A DNA stretch of 64,000 nucleotides from a virus, in IMG/VR virus record IMGVR_UViG_3300012000_000001, positions 49,553-113,552 of that record; one strand, written 5' to 3'. This document shows, one piece after another, positions 54,991-63,737 of this stretch. A program made the position numbers and the translations under genes. The notes beneath the pieces were generated by a model. It worked only from the letters and a program-made list of their open reading frames with translations, searched no databases and had not been told where the DNA came from. Within the stretch, counting starts at the first letter, position 1; every line of letters starts with the position of its first letter.

Positions 54991-55162
54991 TCACCACTAC
55001 TACTGTTGAACCTGGAAAAAATGCCTTTTGGTTAGTGTCTGATGCTACCTGACAATTAATTGACCTACAGCAACTAACTCTAACCTCTTCTGTTTTAACG
55101 TACTCAACACCGTTGACTGTAAACTGTGTGCCAACGGCAACCTCTTCAAATTTCTTTTCCAT
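54983..55162 (-). CDS. 59-residue conserved-looking phage protein inside the split polymerase locus
   Basis: The ATG at 55162 lies two bases after the stop of the N-terminal polymerase gene, and the stop overlaps the DnaQ start by 8 bases. The product, starting MEKKFEEVAVGTQFTVNGVE, is an all-beta, Gly/Val-rich protein with a VRVSCCRSINC segment and ends GSTVVVVNG. It resembles small phage proteins of the 'VGTxFxxNGxxYxK...SCCRSxN...F.P.T.V' type, function unknown. It could be a replisome accessory or a small regulatory protein. It is too short for most automated gene calls but fits the spacing perfectly. Confidence 0.65.
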   Translation of the reverse strand: MEKKFEEVAVGTQFTVNGVEYVKTEEVRVSCCRSINCQVASDTNQKAFFPGSTVVVVNG

Positions 55163-55164
55163 AA

Positions 55165-57033
55165 TTACTCTCCATATTGTAATATATCTGATATTGTCAT
55201 AATCTTATCCAACATTGCAACACCTAGAATATCAAATTTGATCAAACCAAGACCTTCTAAGTCCTGCATTTCCATACCGGCTATGGCTTGTTTATTTCTG
55301 GTGTCATATACCATAGGACATACAGAACTCAGATTTTCACTACTAATAACTACACCGGCAGCATGTTTTGATTGATTAGATTTAGTACCCTCTAATCGTA
55401 TTGCCTGCTCAAATCTTTTTGCCAACGGACCTTCGAGCACGTTGTCATTAGATATATAGCACCATTCCTTGAGCTTGTCAACATTATTTTCTAATGCCCA
55501 CTGAATAATAGAAGCTTCACCGGTATCTTCTTTCATTTCTTGAAGCTCGTCTGCAATTTTGGCTTCGTCTGGAATATTTTTTGTAATCCTATTCATTTCA
55601 TCAAACGAAATATTGCCATATACTCTTAAAACTTCTTTAAGAGCCCCTCTACCTTTCATAGTATTGAAAGTAATCATCTGAGAAACCTTATTTGCACCAT
55701 ACTTATTTTTAATATAGTCAATAATATATTCTCGTTTGGTGATAGGTACGTCAACATCTATATCTGGCATGGATATGTGATCGACTGTATTTCGCCCCTC
55801 ATTATAAAATCTTTCGAATAACAAATCATATTTGATAGGATTAATATCTGTTATACCTATTAGATATGATACCAGACAACCAGCAGCACTACCTCTTCCG
55901 GGACCGGGAAGCCAGCCATGGGATTTAACGTGATTCACAATATCCTGAACAATTAGAAAGTAGCTGGACAAACCCGCATTTTGTAAAACACTGAGTTCAA
56001 ATTTAATTCTGTTTAAATAAGTTTCGTGTTCAGTTTCGGGTATTTTATTAGATATTTTATCTCGCCAACCATTTCGGCATAGTTGTCTGAGGTATTCGTC
56101 TGGTTCTAAATTATTAGGACAATCAAATTTAGGCAAAGCCGGTTTGCTTAAAATGCTGTATTCTTCACACAAAGAATCAACATAGAGAGTATTCTCAATT
56201 TCTTCTTCTGTGTGTAGTGCAAACATTTCTTCTGGAGACAGAATATGATAGTTATCTGACTGAAAAAAACAACTTAGAGGAACTTCCTGATTGGCTAAAA
56301 GTTTTTTGTTAACGTCTACTAGTGTTGTTTTAAGATTATTACACAACAATATACGTTGATCTATAGCATCCTCTTTATTGCAATAGTGTGCGTCTGGAGT
56401 GCAGATTACTTTTGTATTGGTTTTCTGTCCAAGAGCACGAACAAAATCAGTAACCTCTTGCTGCATAGGGTTTAACACCCTATCCATTAGTTGTACCTCA
56501 AGGAAAAAATTTTCTGGACCAAAAATTTCTTTCATCTTGGCTACAAAATCTATGCCAGTCTTTTCAGCAGTGTTTGAGGATGTTTCAACCAAATCTGGCA
56601 ACAAAGACCCTAGGTGGCCACAAAATCCTATAATGTTTCCATCTAAGAAATTTGCTAATTTATCCATACTAATTCTAGGCTTATGATAAAAATTTTCTTC
56701 TCTATTAGTTTCAGAAACTATAGAAATAAGCCTACGCCAACCAGCCAAGTTTTTAGCCAATACTAAAAAATGACTTAAGCCATTATTTTCTTTAGACTTG
56801 ATAGTAGAATCATCATGAGAAATATATAGTTCACACCCCAAAATAGGTTTGATGTTTTGAGCCCTAAGTGCTTGAAAAAACTGTAAGGAACCAGATATGG
56901 TGCCATGATCAGTAAGGGCACAAGACTTTATGCCTACACTAGCACATCTTTGTGCTATTTGATGAGGCTTACTAATTCCATCCAATAAACTGTAGTGAGA
57001 ATGATTATGCAAAGAGGCGTATGTTTTTGTCAT
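55165..57033 (-). CDS. dnaE: DNA polymerase III alpha subunit, N-terminal half (PHP and catalytic Asp)
   Basis: The product has 622 residues. The PHP domain (1-280) has HNHSHYS (H9, H11), TDHG (D42-H43), a GCELYI segment and CTPDAHY (D214, H216), so its metal-binding residues look intact and it may have phosphoesterase activity. The palm has GPGRGSAAGCLVSYLIGIT (about 377-395), catalytic D424 and D426 in MPDIDVD, and the third catalytic D601 in LIKFDILG. The fingers start with SKHAAGVVI (about 556-564). The gene stops 21 residues after D601; the fingers, HhH and OB regions are in the gene at 52665-54290. No intein N-terminal sequence is visible at the end. Summed length, about 1,163 residues, is that of a normal DnaE. 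Confidence 0.92.
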   Translation of the reverse strand: MTKTYASLHNHSHYSLLDGISKPHQIAQRCASVGIKSCALTDHGTISGSLQFFQALRAQNIKPILGCELYISHDDSTIKSKENNGLSHFLVLAKNLAGWRRLISIVSETNREENFYHKPRISMDKLANFLDGNIIGFCGHLGSLLPDLVETSSNTAEKTGIDFVAKMKEIFGPENFFLEVQLMDRVLNPMQQEVTDFVRALGQKTNTKVICTPDAHYCNKEDAIDQRILLCNNLKTTLVDVNKKLLANQEVPLSCFFQSDNYHILSPEEMFALHTEEEIENTLYVDSLCEEYSILSKPALPKFDCPNNLEPDEYLRQLCRNGWRDKISNKIPETEHETYLNRIKFELSVLQNAGLSSYFLIVQDIVNHVKSHGWLPGPGRGSAAGCLVSYLIGITDINPIKYDLLFERFYNEGRNTVDHISMPDIDVDVPITKREYIIDYIKNKYGANKVSQMITFNTMKGRGALKEVLRVYGNISFDEMNRITKNIPDEAKIADELQEMKEDTGEASIIQWALENNVDKLKEWCYISNDNVLEGPLAKRFEQAIRLEGTKSNQSKHAAGVVISSENLSSVCPMVYDTRNKQAIAGMEMQDLEGLGLIKFDILGVAMLDKIMTISDILQYGE

Positions 57034-58070
57034 ACCGATCCTGGTGCCTTATAAGATCCAAAAGAGTGATTCGGGTGTTTGTACAGTTCCATTGTAGTGT
57101 CGATACCGTAAAGATCAAGGTCGTGCTTTATCTGCTCGCACTTAGTCATTTTCTGTCCAATCTGACACACCTGACCGTCCCTATATTCGACTATGGGTTC
57201 GATATTGGTGTTTTCAAATGTGGTTTTACCAAAATGACATAGCTTGCTACACATCCAGCTTTTGTTTAGTCTTGGCTTCCGTGTGCTTTTAATAGCTTCA
57301 AATTTAGCCCGTAGCATATTCTCAGTATCTGCTAAATCAGAATCATGAAAACAAATGGTGAATGGTCCGCCATCATTAATAAAATATATCGAAAACATAA
57401 TATGTTTAATATGTGGATATAAGTGCTTGATAGCATAATGATAAATGCGTAATTGAGGATCTTTTTCTAGTTTTTCTTGTGTTTTTTCTTCCCCGGTTGC
57501 CCAATCAAGCCTTCTGCCTGTTTTCCAGTCTATGATCTCTATAGTATCCTCATTCACTAAAGTAATAAGGTCTATAGTCCCCTTCATTGCTAAATTACCT
57601 GCTATCGTTTGAGACCCAACATTATATGAGTATTTAGCCCATGGTTTTTTAATCTCAAAATCAAAGTGTTGTTCTGGACACAGTATCTGTCTATTTCTTG
57701 GATCAAACATTCCATTATTAAATTTTATAGCCTTATAGACCCAGGCATGACAATCCTTATAATCTTTAGCCGACCATTTGTGGTGTTGTGTGAGGTCAGT
57801 ATAGTGCTTATATACTTGTTCAATAATGCTATTTAAGTTATATTTATTTACATTTATTAAACCAACTACATCATCGTCAATAGACTCCAAATTATCTTGT
57901 TGAGCCTTCTTGATGACTGCTAAAATTTCTAAAACCTTATGGGTAATAGTGCCTTTGTCTGCCTTTTGGCCAGATAGACCACGCCACCCTAAAACATATT
58001 CCCCAAAATATTGTTGTTCACACATTGAGTGTGTATTGTAACTGGAACTACGAAAATATGTTATAATCAT
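57030..58070 (-). CDS. RecB/Cas4-like PD-(D/E)XK nuclease
   Basis: The product has 346 residues. Motif I: H44 in KGTITHKVLE. Core: GTID167 and IIDWKTG (D181-x-K183). QLRIYHYAI (Q206) is the typical QxxxY element of the RecB family. Cys residues at the start (C17 in MCEQQYF) and near residues 270-310 (CSKLCHF, then QVCQ) could form a [4Fe-4S] cluster as in Cas4 and AddB, but the exact spacing is not certain. It probably resects or processes ends of phage DNA. Its stop overlaps the polymerase start by 4 bases. Confidence 0.75.
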   Translation of the reverse strand: MIITYFRSSSYNTHSMCEQQYFGEYVLGWRGLSGQKADKGTITHKVLEILAVIKKAQQDNLESIDDDVVGLINVNKYNLNSIIEQVYKHYTDLTQHHKWSAKDYKDCHAWVYKAIKFNNGMFDPRNRQILCPEQHFDFEIKKPWAKYSYNVGSQTIAGNLAMKGTIDLITLVNEDTIEIIDWKTGRRLDWATGEEKTQEKLEKDPQLRIYHYAIKHLYPHIKHIMFSIYFINDGGPFTICFHDSDLADTENMLRAKFEAIKSTRKPRLNKSWMCSKLCHFGKTTFENTNIEPIVEYRDGQVCQIGQKMTKCEQIKHDLDLYGIDTTMELYKHPNHSFGSYKAPGSV

Positions 58071-58798
58071 CTGGTCAATCCTAGGATTTTTTCTATTAAT
58101 GTTTTTACTTGACTAACCTGATCATATATAGACGACTCAGCATTGTCTATCACATGATCAAATTTGGACCAATCATACCTATCTTTATCTAAGATGCATT
58201 CGCTTAAATGATCAGAGTTGTGCGGATTCCGAGTAAGTCTTAATACTTTACCTCCGATATTTTGTATAGCCTCAACTTCGTTTGGAAAACGGCAATCGGT
58301 TATAACGGCTAGTTTGGGTTGTTCTCTCACAATTTTAGTAACTGTAGCTTTAACCCATACGTCAGAATCTAGCTTGCGAAAAATATCGGTCCCGATAATC
58401 TGCATAGCGTCTCTAGCAGTTAGCGGCTGATCATTCCATGTCAAGTGTGTTGGTTGGTTTTTGTCCATATCTGAGCCATAACACTGATCATATGTTAAAC
58501 CCAAAATATTCATACAAATATCTTGTTTTAACACATCAGCAAAGTTATAAATTTTAATTTGACTATTTAGTTTGGCTAATAGAGATTGGGCTTCTGTATC
58601 TGTTTTGGGTATAGATAACGGAGAGAACACCCCTTCGTATTGTTTATTTCCACCAAGGTCCGATATAAGAACCTGCCCATCTTCATCAAAAAATATTTTT
58701 TCAGCCAAATTAAGTTTAGCAATATATAACGATAAAATAAAATTACCCACCGTTGTTTTCCCAGACTGCTTGCGACCAGAAACACCCAACACTATCAT
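58067..58798 (-). CDS. Deoxynucleoside monophosphate kinase
   Basis: The product has 243 residues. The P-loop is GVSGRKQSGKTTVGNF (G8 to K14). Other family features: FADVLKQDICMNILGL, AMQIIGTDIFRKLDSDVWVK, VITDCRFPNEVEAIQ and VLRLTRNP, which follow the T4 gp1-type dNMP kinase plan. It phosphorylates dNMPs to dNDPs, probably recycling nucleotides from degraded host DNA for phage replication. It overlaps genes on both sides by 4 bases, in keeping with a coupled replication operon. Confidence 0.85.
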   Translation of the reverse strand: MIVLGVSGRKQSGKTTVGNFILSLYIAKLNLAEKIFFDEDGQVLISDLGGNKQYEGVFSPLSIPKTDTEAQSLLAKLNSQIKIYNFADVLKQDICMNILGLTYDQCYGSDMDKNQPTHLTWNDQPLTARDAMQIIGTDIFRKLDSDVWVKATVTKIVREQPKLAVITDCRFPNEVEAIQNIGGKVLRLTRNPHNSDHLSECILDKDRYDWSKFDHVIDNAESSIYDQVSQVKTLIEKILGLTR

Positions 58799-59961
58799 AT
58801 AGTATATCCTTTAAGTTGTGGTACTATGCTTTCATGAATCTGTTCTATTGTCATATCTGCAATATCATTAGAAGTTAATTGTATATGTTTAATGTTATAT
58901 GTTCTACAACATTTCTCTTCAATATTTTTAGCAGCTGCCTGACCAGCTTGGTCATTGTCCATAATAGTAATTATGTTCATTGCGCCCGAAATGTCCAATA
59001 ACATCTTCTGCTTGTGGCTTAATGATGCGCCGAAGATGGCAACAGCATTGTGTATTCCTGCTTCTTCTAGTCTCCATACGTTACCGGGACTCTCTACAAG
59101 AATAACGGTATGAGAAGTAGAAATATGGTCTTTTGCAAACCAATAGTTGTACAGACACTCTTGGGTTTTAAAGTTTTTATTATGTCTCCATTTAGAATAT
59201 TTCCAAATTTCACTATCTGATGGACAGTCGCTGTCTGGTATATGATATCCTGAACATTGGCCGCATTTATCATGTATTGTTCTACCCGTACACCCAATCA
59301 TATATTGGCCACTATCATCATAGACAGGGACAACCGCTCTAGAGTGCATTTCTTTGTTGGGATCAGAGCAGTCTCCTACGTCATACCGTCTCAATACTTC
59401 CTCGCTGAACCCTCTATTTAAAAAGTAAGTGGAAGGAATCGACAATGCTTTAACAACCGATGCTCGGGGCACAGTGCTGATATTGGCCAACCTATCAGAA
59501 GGCTGAATATTTTTAATAGCATTAATAAAAGTGGACTTTTCTTTAGCCTTTTTAGACACCTTTATATTAGCAGGATCCTCTTTGCTAAAATCAATAGCAT
59601 ACCCAAGAGCCTCTGCAAAAGACACTACTGGGTCTCCGGGTTTTACCCATCCCTTTTCATGAGATAAGCATCCTCTAATAAATCCTATGATAGAGGACTT
59701 GAATGTTTCCTCACATTGATGAGTACGACATTTCCAATTTCCCCTATAAGAATCTCCTTGATGATATAAATTAAAAGCAGAGTCATTATCCCCACCATGA
59801 ATGGGACAACTCATAATGATCATTTTGTCTAACATTCTATAAGAAGTTATACCAAGATGGCTCAAAAGGTTTTCAATATCATCACAAACAACATCAGATA
59901 AATGCTTTAACTGATGCTGATCATACGAAAGGTATTTCTTCTGTTTCTTCATTGTTTTCAT
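58795..59961 (-). CDS. dnaG: DnaG-type DNA primase
   Basis: The product has 388 residues; the ATG at 59961 lies 41 bases inside the helicase gene, with another ATG at 59952. The N-terminal zinc finger is CHC2-like: C52, H55, C78, C83 (SCPIHGG, then WKCRTHQC). The middle (200-250) has an extra Cys-rich patch (CTGRTIHDKCGQC). Toprim domain: E290 in VILVESPGNVWRLEEAG and D335-x-D337 in IITIMDNDQAGQAAA. It is shorter than E. coli DnaG (581) because it lacks the helicase-binding C-terminal domain. It makes primers at the fork with the helicase encoded just upstream. Confidence 0.88.
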   Translation of the reverse strand: MKTMKKQKKYLSYDQHQLKHLSDVVCDDIENLLSHLGITSYRMLDKMIIMSCPIHGGDNDSAFNLYHQGDSYRGNWKCRTHQCEETFKSSIIGFIRGCLSHEKGWVKPGDPVVSFAEALGYAIDFSKEDPANIKVSKKAKEKSTFINAIKNIQPSDRLANISTVPRASVVKALSIPSTYFLNRGFSEEVLRRYDVGDCSDPNKEMHSRAVVPVYDDSGQYMIGCTGRTIHDKCGQCSGYHIPDSDCPSDSEIWKYSKWRHNKNFKTQECLYNYWFAKDHISTSHTVILVESPGNVWRLEEAGIHNAVAIFGASLSHKQKMLLDISGAMNIITIMDNDQAGQAAAKNIEEKCCRTYNIKHIQLTSNDIADMTIEQIHESIVPQLKGYTI

Positions 59962-61393
59962 TGTTGCTAACTATAAACCCATCTTTTTTAGTTTGAACAT
60001 TATTCATTAATTCTAATCTGGTCTTGCCCTCTGTAATTTTAGCACACCACCCCTTCATATGACAGTTGATGTAGTCATTATCGTCTAATCCTCCACCATG
60101 GCGACTAATTAACGGAACCAGTTTTCTGTTTCCATGTTCTCCGCCATCTTCTGCAATCTCTTCGTCTGATTTACGTTTAAAAATAGTAAAGTTGCTGCAC
60201 AACCATATAATTCTATCGGAACCGCTGGCAGTATCAGTACTTTCTTTAGATATGCCATCTCTATTTAATTGAATAAAGGCTACAATAGGTACTTTGTATT
60301 TAACGGCAAAATTATGTAATGATGTCATCATAAACCCAAGGACTTGGTATTCTTTCATATCCTGAGAAATACCAGCAGAGTCCATGAGCTTTAGATAATC
60401 ATAAAAAATTACACACTCTTTGGCAGTGCCGTCATCATTGAGCCCCACTTCTTTAACTATCCACCTCCTCATTAGAGCTAGTTGTTCTTCAAATGATTTT
60501 CCTGCAATACTATGGTGGTAAAGTCTACTCTCCTTAAGCTCATTAACAGCCGCTTTCATCTTGGCTAAAGATCCGGGCGTATCTCCAAATTTGCCTGTTT
60601 CTATCTTAGATATTTCTAATTCTGATGACATAGCAAGTATACGATGCACATGATCTTCTCTAGTCATTTCGGTATCCATATTCAATACCGGTATTTTTAA
60701 CTTGCTAGCAATATAATAACCCATATTGTCTGATAGTAGTGTTTTACCTACTTTGGGTCTAGCTGCTATCACATTAACAGTTCCGCGACGTAATCCTCCA
60801 CCAATAGACTGGTCATATACAGGAAAACCTGTTGAGATACCAATCTGATCAACTTTATTCTCTTGTAAAGACTTAATATAATCATCAATATCTTTACTAA
60901 TAGCCAACGGAGTAGATTCTCCGTCACTTGATAATGATGAAGCAAAGTTAAAGATGGAATCTTCTGCAATGCCTATTATAGAAGATATGTTTTCTGAGCC
61001 AGTAACATCTAATAGCTGTTCTTGCACACCTTCAAGTTCCTTATGGAGCAATCTCGCTATTTCGAGTTTCTTAATCTTTGCAGCAAATTTTCTAACATTC
61101 TCCAAATTAACTGGGAAGTCAAAAATTGCTTTGAGATGCTGCGCTTCTTCTTTCTTTGATAGAATATGAGAAAGATCTAGTTCTTGGGCAGAAGAGTATA
61201 TCGAAGCCAGATCGATTTTAGTTTGTGAATTTTTATCACAGATATTCTTAATACATTTATAGATTATTTGATTGCTGTCAATAGTAAATGTATCTTCTTT
61301 AAGAATATCACAAATATCCAAATAGGCATCCTCACCATACTTTAAGATGCCGCTCAATACCGCACGCTCTGCGGAAGGATCACATAAAATCAT
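59921..61393 (-). CDS. dnaB: DnaB-like replicative DNA helicase
   Basis: The product has 490 residues. The N-terminal all-helical domain (1-100) starts PSAERAVLSGILKYGED, typical of DnaB. The RecA-like motor has Walker A ARPKVGKT (K217), VLNMDTEMT (E242), Walker B VIFYDYLKL (D332), a sensor VAFIQLNRDG (Q375) and an ASGSDRI segment with the arginine-finger-type Arg near 394. A Ser/Asp-rich C-terminal tail ends EEIPFV. It unwinds DNA 5'-3' at the fork as a hexamer. It has an overlapping start with the primase, giving a paired primosome cassette. Confidence 0.92.
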   Translation of the reverse strand: MILCDPSAERAVLSGILKYGEDAYLDICDILKEDTFTIDSNQIIYKCIKNICDKNSQTKIDLASIYSSAQELDLSHILSKKEEAQHLKAIFDFPVNLENVRKFAAKIKKLEIARLLHKELEGVQEQLLDVTGSENISSIIGIAEDSIFNFASSLSSDGESTPLAISKDIDDYIKSLQENKVDQIGISTGFPVYDQSIGGGLRRGTVNVIAARPKVGKTLLSDNMGYYIASKLKIPVLNMDTEMTREDHVHRILAMSSELEISKIETGKFGDTPGSLAKMKAAVNELKESRLYHHSIAGKSFEEQLALMRRWIVKEVGLNDDGTAKECVIFYDYLKLMDSAGISQDMKEYQVLGFMMTSLHNFAVKYKVPIVAFIQLNRDGISKESTDTASGSDRIIWLCSNFTIFKRKSDEEIAEDGGEHGNRKLVPLISRHGGGLDDNDYINCHMKGWCAKITEGKTRLELMNNVQTKKDGFIVSNNENNEETEEIPFV

Positions 61394-61402
61394 AAATAGC
61401 TT

Positions 61403-61834
61403 TTACCCCGCTTGAGTTGAACAATTATTACACTTATATCTCGATGCGCCTTCAAAAATAAGTCCTGGACTTACTATTTCGGTTCTCCCACATACTCTAC
61501 AGGTTACTTCTACTGGTTCAAACTCCCTCATCCTCGCTACAGGAGGATGCTTAGCAAGTTTTTTGTCTACTGCTGCATCCTCTTTATGCATATTAAATTC
61601 TGGCATATTAGCAAACTTGTTCTCAAATTCATCATCATCTTTTCTTTTTCTTTGACGACTTTTAGTTTTCAGCTTTGTTGGTGCTGTTTTTGGTTTTCTT
61701 GTATTAGGAGCAGTTTCTGGTACGTCATCTGCTTCTGCGGCAGTAACAGTATCGTCATTTGGCAGAAGACTCTGTAGTAAATTAATTAAAAGCTTAACAT
61801 TTTCTGGATTGTTTAATACTTCTTTAGGATCCAT
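61403..61834 (-). CDS. Zinc-ribbon protein with charged linker
   Basis: The product has 143 residues. A helical N-terminus (VLNNPENVKLLINLLQSLLP) and a Lys/Arg/Pro/Thr-rich disordered middle (40-80) precede a C-terminal Cys4 ribbon: CRVCG (about 111-115) and CNNC (about 134-137). Such a plan suits a nucleic-acid or polymerase-binding adaptor. It sits between the helical protein and the helicase in the replication operon, starting 11 bases inside the upstream gene. No named family is recognised. Confidence 0.55.
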   Translation of the reverse strand: MDPKEVLNNPENVKLLINLLQSLLPNDDTVTAAEADDVPETAPNTRKPKTAPTKLKTKSRQRKRKDDDEFENKFANMPEFNMHKEDAAVDKKLAKHPPVARMREFEPVEVTCRVCGRTEIVSPGLIFEGASRYKCNNCSTQAG

Positions 61835-62315
61835 GGTTCACCTTGGCTCGTTGAATAGATAACATAATATCAGATAAATTCTTTAAACTATTAGCTATAT
61901 AAGATAATCTATCAGATCTTTGCTTTGCAAATTTCTTAATATTGTTCAGAGATTGGGCTTTTTCATTATGCTTAATCGCCTGCAAGGATTTCTCTATATA
62001 TCCGTAACCCTTATAATTATTAATTTCATCAGCAATGGTTTCTTTAATAGATTCATCGGCCCAGTTTTGTCTAGCAATTTCTCTGTTTATTGTTCTTTGA
62101 ACATGAAAAGCAAACTGTGCCAGCCTATATGATATTTGGGCACAGTCCTCTGGTGATAACTTTTCTATCTCGTCTCTCGACATAGTAAGATAGTTATTTA
62201 TTTCCTGTTCGGATACACCATATGTCTGAGTATATTCAGGCAAAGCAATGCTCTTTTCATACTCATCCAGTATTTTGTCCCAATGCTGTAAATCTTCTTT
62301 TGCTGTTCTAGTCAT
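61824..62315 (-). CDS. Helical protein of recombination operon
   Basis: The product has 163 residues and is almost wholly helical: DLQHWDKILDEYEKS, EQEINNYLTMSRDEIEKL, CAQISYRLAQFAFHVQRTIN and YGYIEKSLQAIKHNEKAQSL. The last stretch (KFAKQRSDRLSYIANSLKNL) is basic. I do not recognise a named family. Its place near RecA and SSB genes could suit a recombination mediator such as UvsY in T4, but there is no visible similarity, so this is only a hypothesis. It overlaps the genes on either side. Confidence 0.5.
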   Translation of the reverse strand: MTRTAKEDLQHWDKILDEYEKSIALPEYTQTYGVSEQEINNYLTMSRDEIEKLSPEDCAQISYRLAQFAFHVQRTINREIARQNWADESIKETIADEINNYKGYGYIEKSLQAIKHNEKAQSLNNIKKFAKQRSDRLSYIANSLKNLSDIMLSIQRAKVNHGS

Positions 62316-62718
62316 TCTGAGATATCCTTTTTCCCCATACGTCAGCTTCTTCCATATATCCGAATACTATATATTTAATACCATTTTTTTCACACCATTC
62401 TTGCTTATCATGATCTCTTTTTTGAGCCTTGAGAAAAGACATTATAGAATTATGATAGAATGGTATAAATTTATAATGCTGTTCTCCATGCACTTCTATA
62501 GCCATCTTTAACAAGGGAATGTAGAAATCCAGATACAGAGTTTCCGACCTTCTTAAAGGAACTGGTACTTCCTCTAAGATCTGCATAGTAGGATAGTTCT
62601 GTACGATAACTTTCCTGGCCTGCAAATGAAGAGATGACTTGTTCTGTAGTTTACCCTTTGAGATGCATCCTGTCAAGTGCCAAGCAACCACATTGTTGTC
62701 CAAATCGATAATATTCAT
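62308..62718 (-). CDS. Small PD-(D/E)XK (Vsr/DUF559-like) nuclease
   Basis: The product has 136 residues. The core is YLDFYIPLLKMAIEVHGEQH (Asp, then E-x-H/D with E-Q-H), followed by an AQKRDHDKQEWCEKNGIKYI helix and strand, as in Vsr or DUF559-type nucleases; the usual lysine of the core is replaced by His-Gly. It is small and lacks a DNA-binding add-on. It overlaps RecA by 4 bases. It may nick recombination or repair intermediates; its catalytic competence is uncertain. Confidence 0.6.
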   Translation of the reverse strand: MNIIDLDNNVVAWHLTGCISKGKLQNKSSLHLQARKVIVQNYPTMQILEEVPVPLRRSETLYLDFYIPLLKMAIEVHGEQHYKFIPFYHNSIMSFLKAQKRDHDKQEWCEKNGIKYIVFGYMEEADVWGKRISQND

Positions 62719-63737
62719 TTCTTGATTCCAAGAACCTCTTTTACAGCATTTTCTACAATAGTATAGGACTCGGGATTTTCTAATAGATAATTTCTAACCT
62801 TTTCAGCCCCTTGGAATTTTGGCTTATCTTCAAGAACTGTAATTGTGTACCAAGCACCACCCTTGTGAATTATACCAACATCAGAGGCTAAATTAATAAT
62901 TTCTGTATATTTATCAATACCTTGTCCATATCGAATAAAACTGGTAGTTGTAGCTCCGGGCGGACCAAGAGCAGAGCATATTACTTGCCATTCTATTTCT
63001 TGTCCGATTTGTGTATTATCAGAACCTAGTAGCCAAGGCTTAAAGGTCTTAGCTCTAAGCTTAATGTCTGTTTGATAAGCAATAGCCTGTCCAGACTTTT
63101 CTTTAAATTCAGCACCATAGCCTGTAGGATTACCCATTAAATGAGTAATGCCAATAACTATATTTTTATTTACTGGAATAACATTAGCCACCTTGCGGCA
63201 AAATTTAGCTAATAACTTGGCACCGTCTGCTCTCTGCATTTTATCCATATCGGAAGTAATTTCAGCCTCTGTACACAATGCAGAATATGAGTCTATAATT
63301 AGAATACAACCAGGAACTTCATTAATAATTCTTTCAGCTATCTGTAAGTACTCTTCTCCATGTAGAATCTTTCCTTGTTGAGATCCAATCACATGAAATC
63401 GAGTTAAGTCCAAATTTGGTATACCTTCCAAATCTCTCTTTTTCAATCTACCTTCGATGTTAAGGTAGTACACTTGCCGACCATCTTTAAAAGATCCGTG
63501 AGCGTATTCTTTTTTTTGTGCTGTAGCGGCAAAGTCCAACGAGGATGTTGTTTTACCACACTTAGGCTGCCCCGTTAATACAACAAAACTACCCTCAGGT
63601 ATTCCTCCGTTCAGAGCTATATCCAATGCTGGACTAACTGGTATGGTCAAAACCTTTTTATCTACAAGAGCATTGCCCGATAAAATGATTTCATCACCAA
63701 AATTTTTAATCACATCTTCTTTAAGTGTAGTAGCCAT
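62715..63737 (-). CDS. recA: RecA/UvsX-like recombinase
   Basis: The product has 340 residues. Walker A is GQPKCGKTT (G56-T64). VYYLNIEGRLKKRDLEGI stands in for the 'DAE' loop of RecA, CILIIDSYSALC is Walker B, and KNIVIGITHLMGNPT matches the ATP-sensing segment. The region after (VLEDKPKFQGAEKVRNYLLE) fits the RecA C-terminal basic part. It catalyses strand exchange in phage recombination and repair. Its start codon ATG overlaps the upstream stop (TAATG at 63739-63735). Confidence 0.88.
   Translation of the reverse strand: MATTLKEDVIKNFGDEIILSGNALVDKKVLTIPVSPALDIALNGGIPEGSFVVLTGQPKCGKTTSSLDFAATAQKKEYAHGSFKDGRQVYYLNIEGRLKKRDLEGIPNLDLTRFHVIGSQQGKILHGEEYLQIAERIINEVPGCILIIDSYSALCTEAEITSDMDKMQRADGAKLLAKFCRKVANVIPVNKNIVIGITHLMGNPTGYGAEFKEKSGQAIAYQTDIKLRAKTFKPWLLGSDNTQIGQEIEWQVICSALGPPGATTTSFIRYGQGIDKYTEIINLASDVGIIHKGGAWYTITVLEDKPKFQGAEKVRNYLLENPESYTIVENAVKEVLGIKK

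Noticed and set aside
54292-55165. Split intein at the polymerase break
   Set aside because: The N-half ends DILQYGE and the C-half begins MSDFFVFDCG; neither carries intein block A/B or F/G motifs that I can see.
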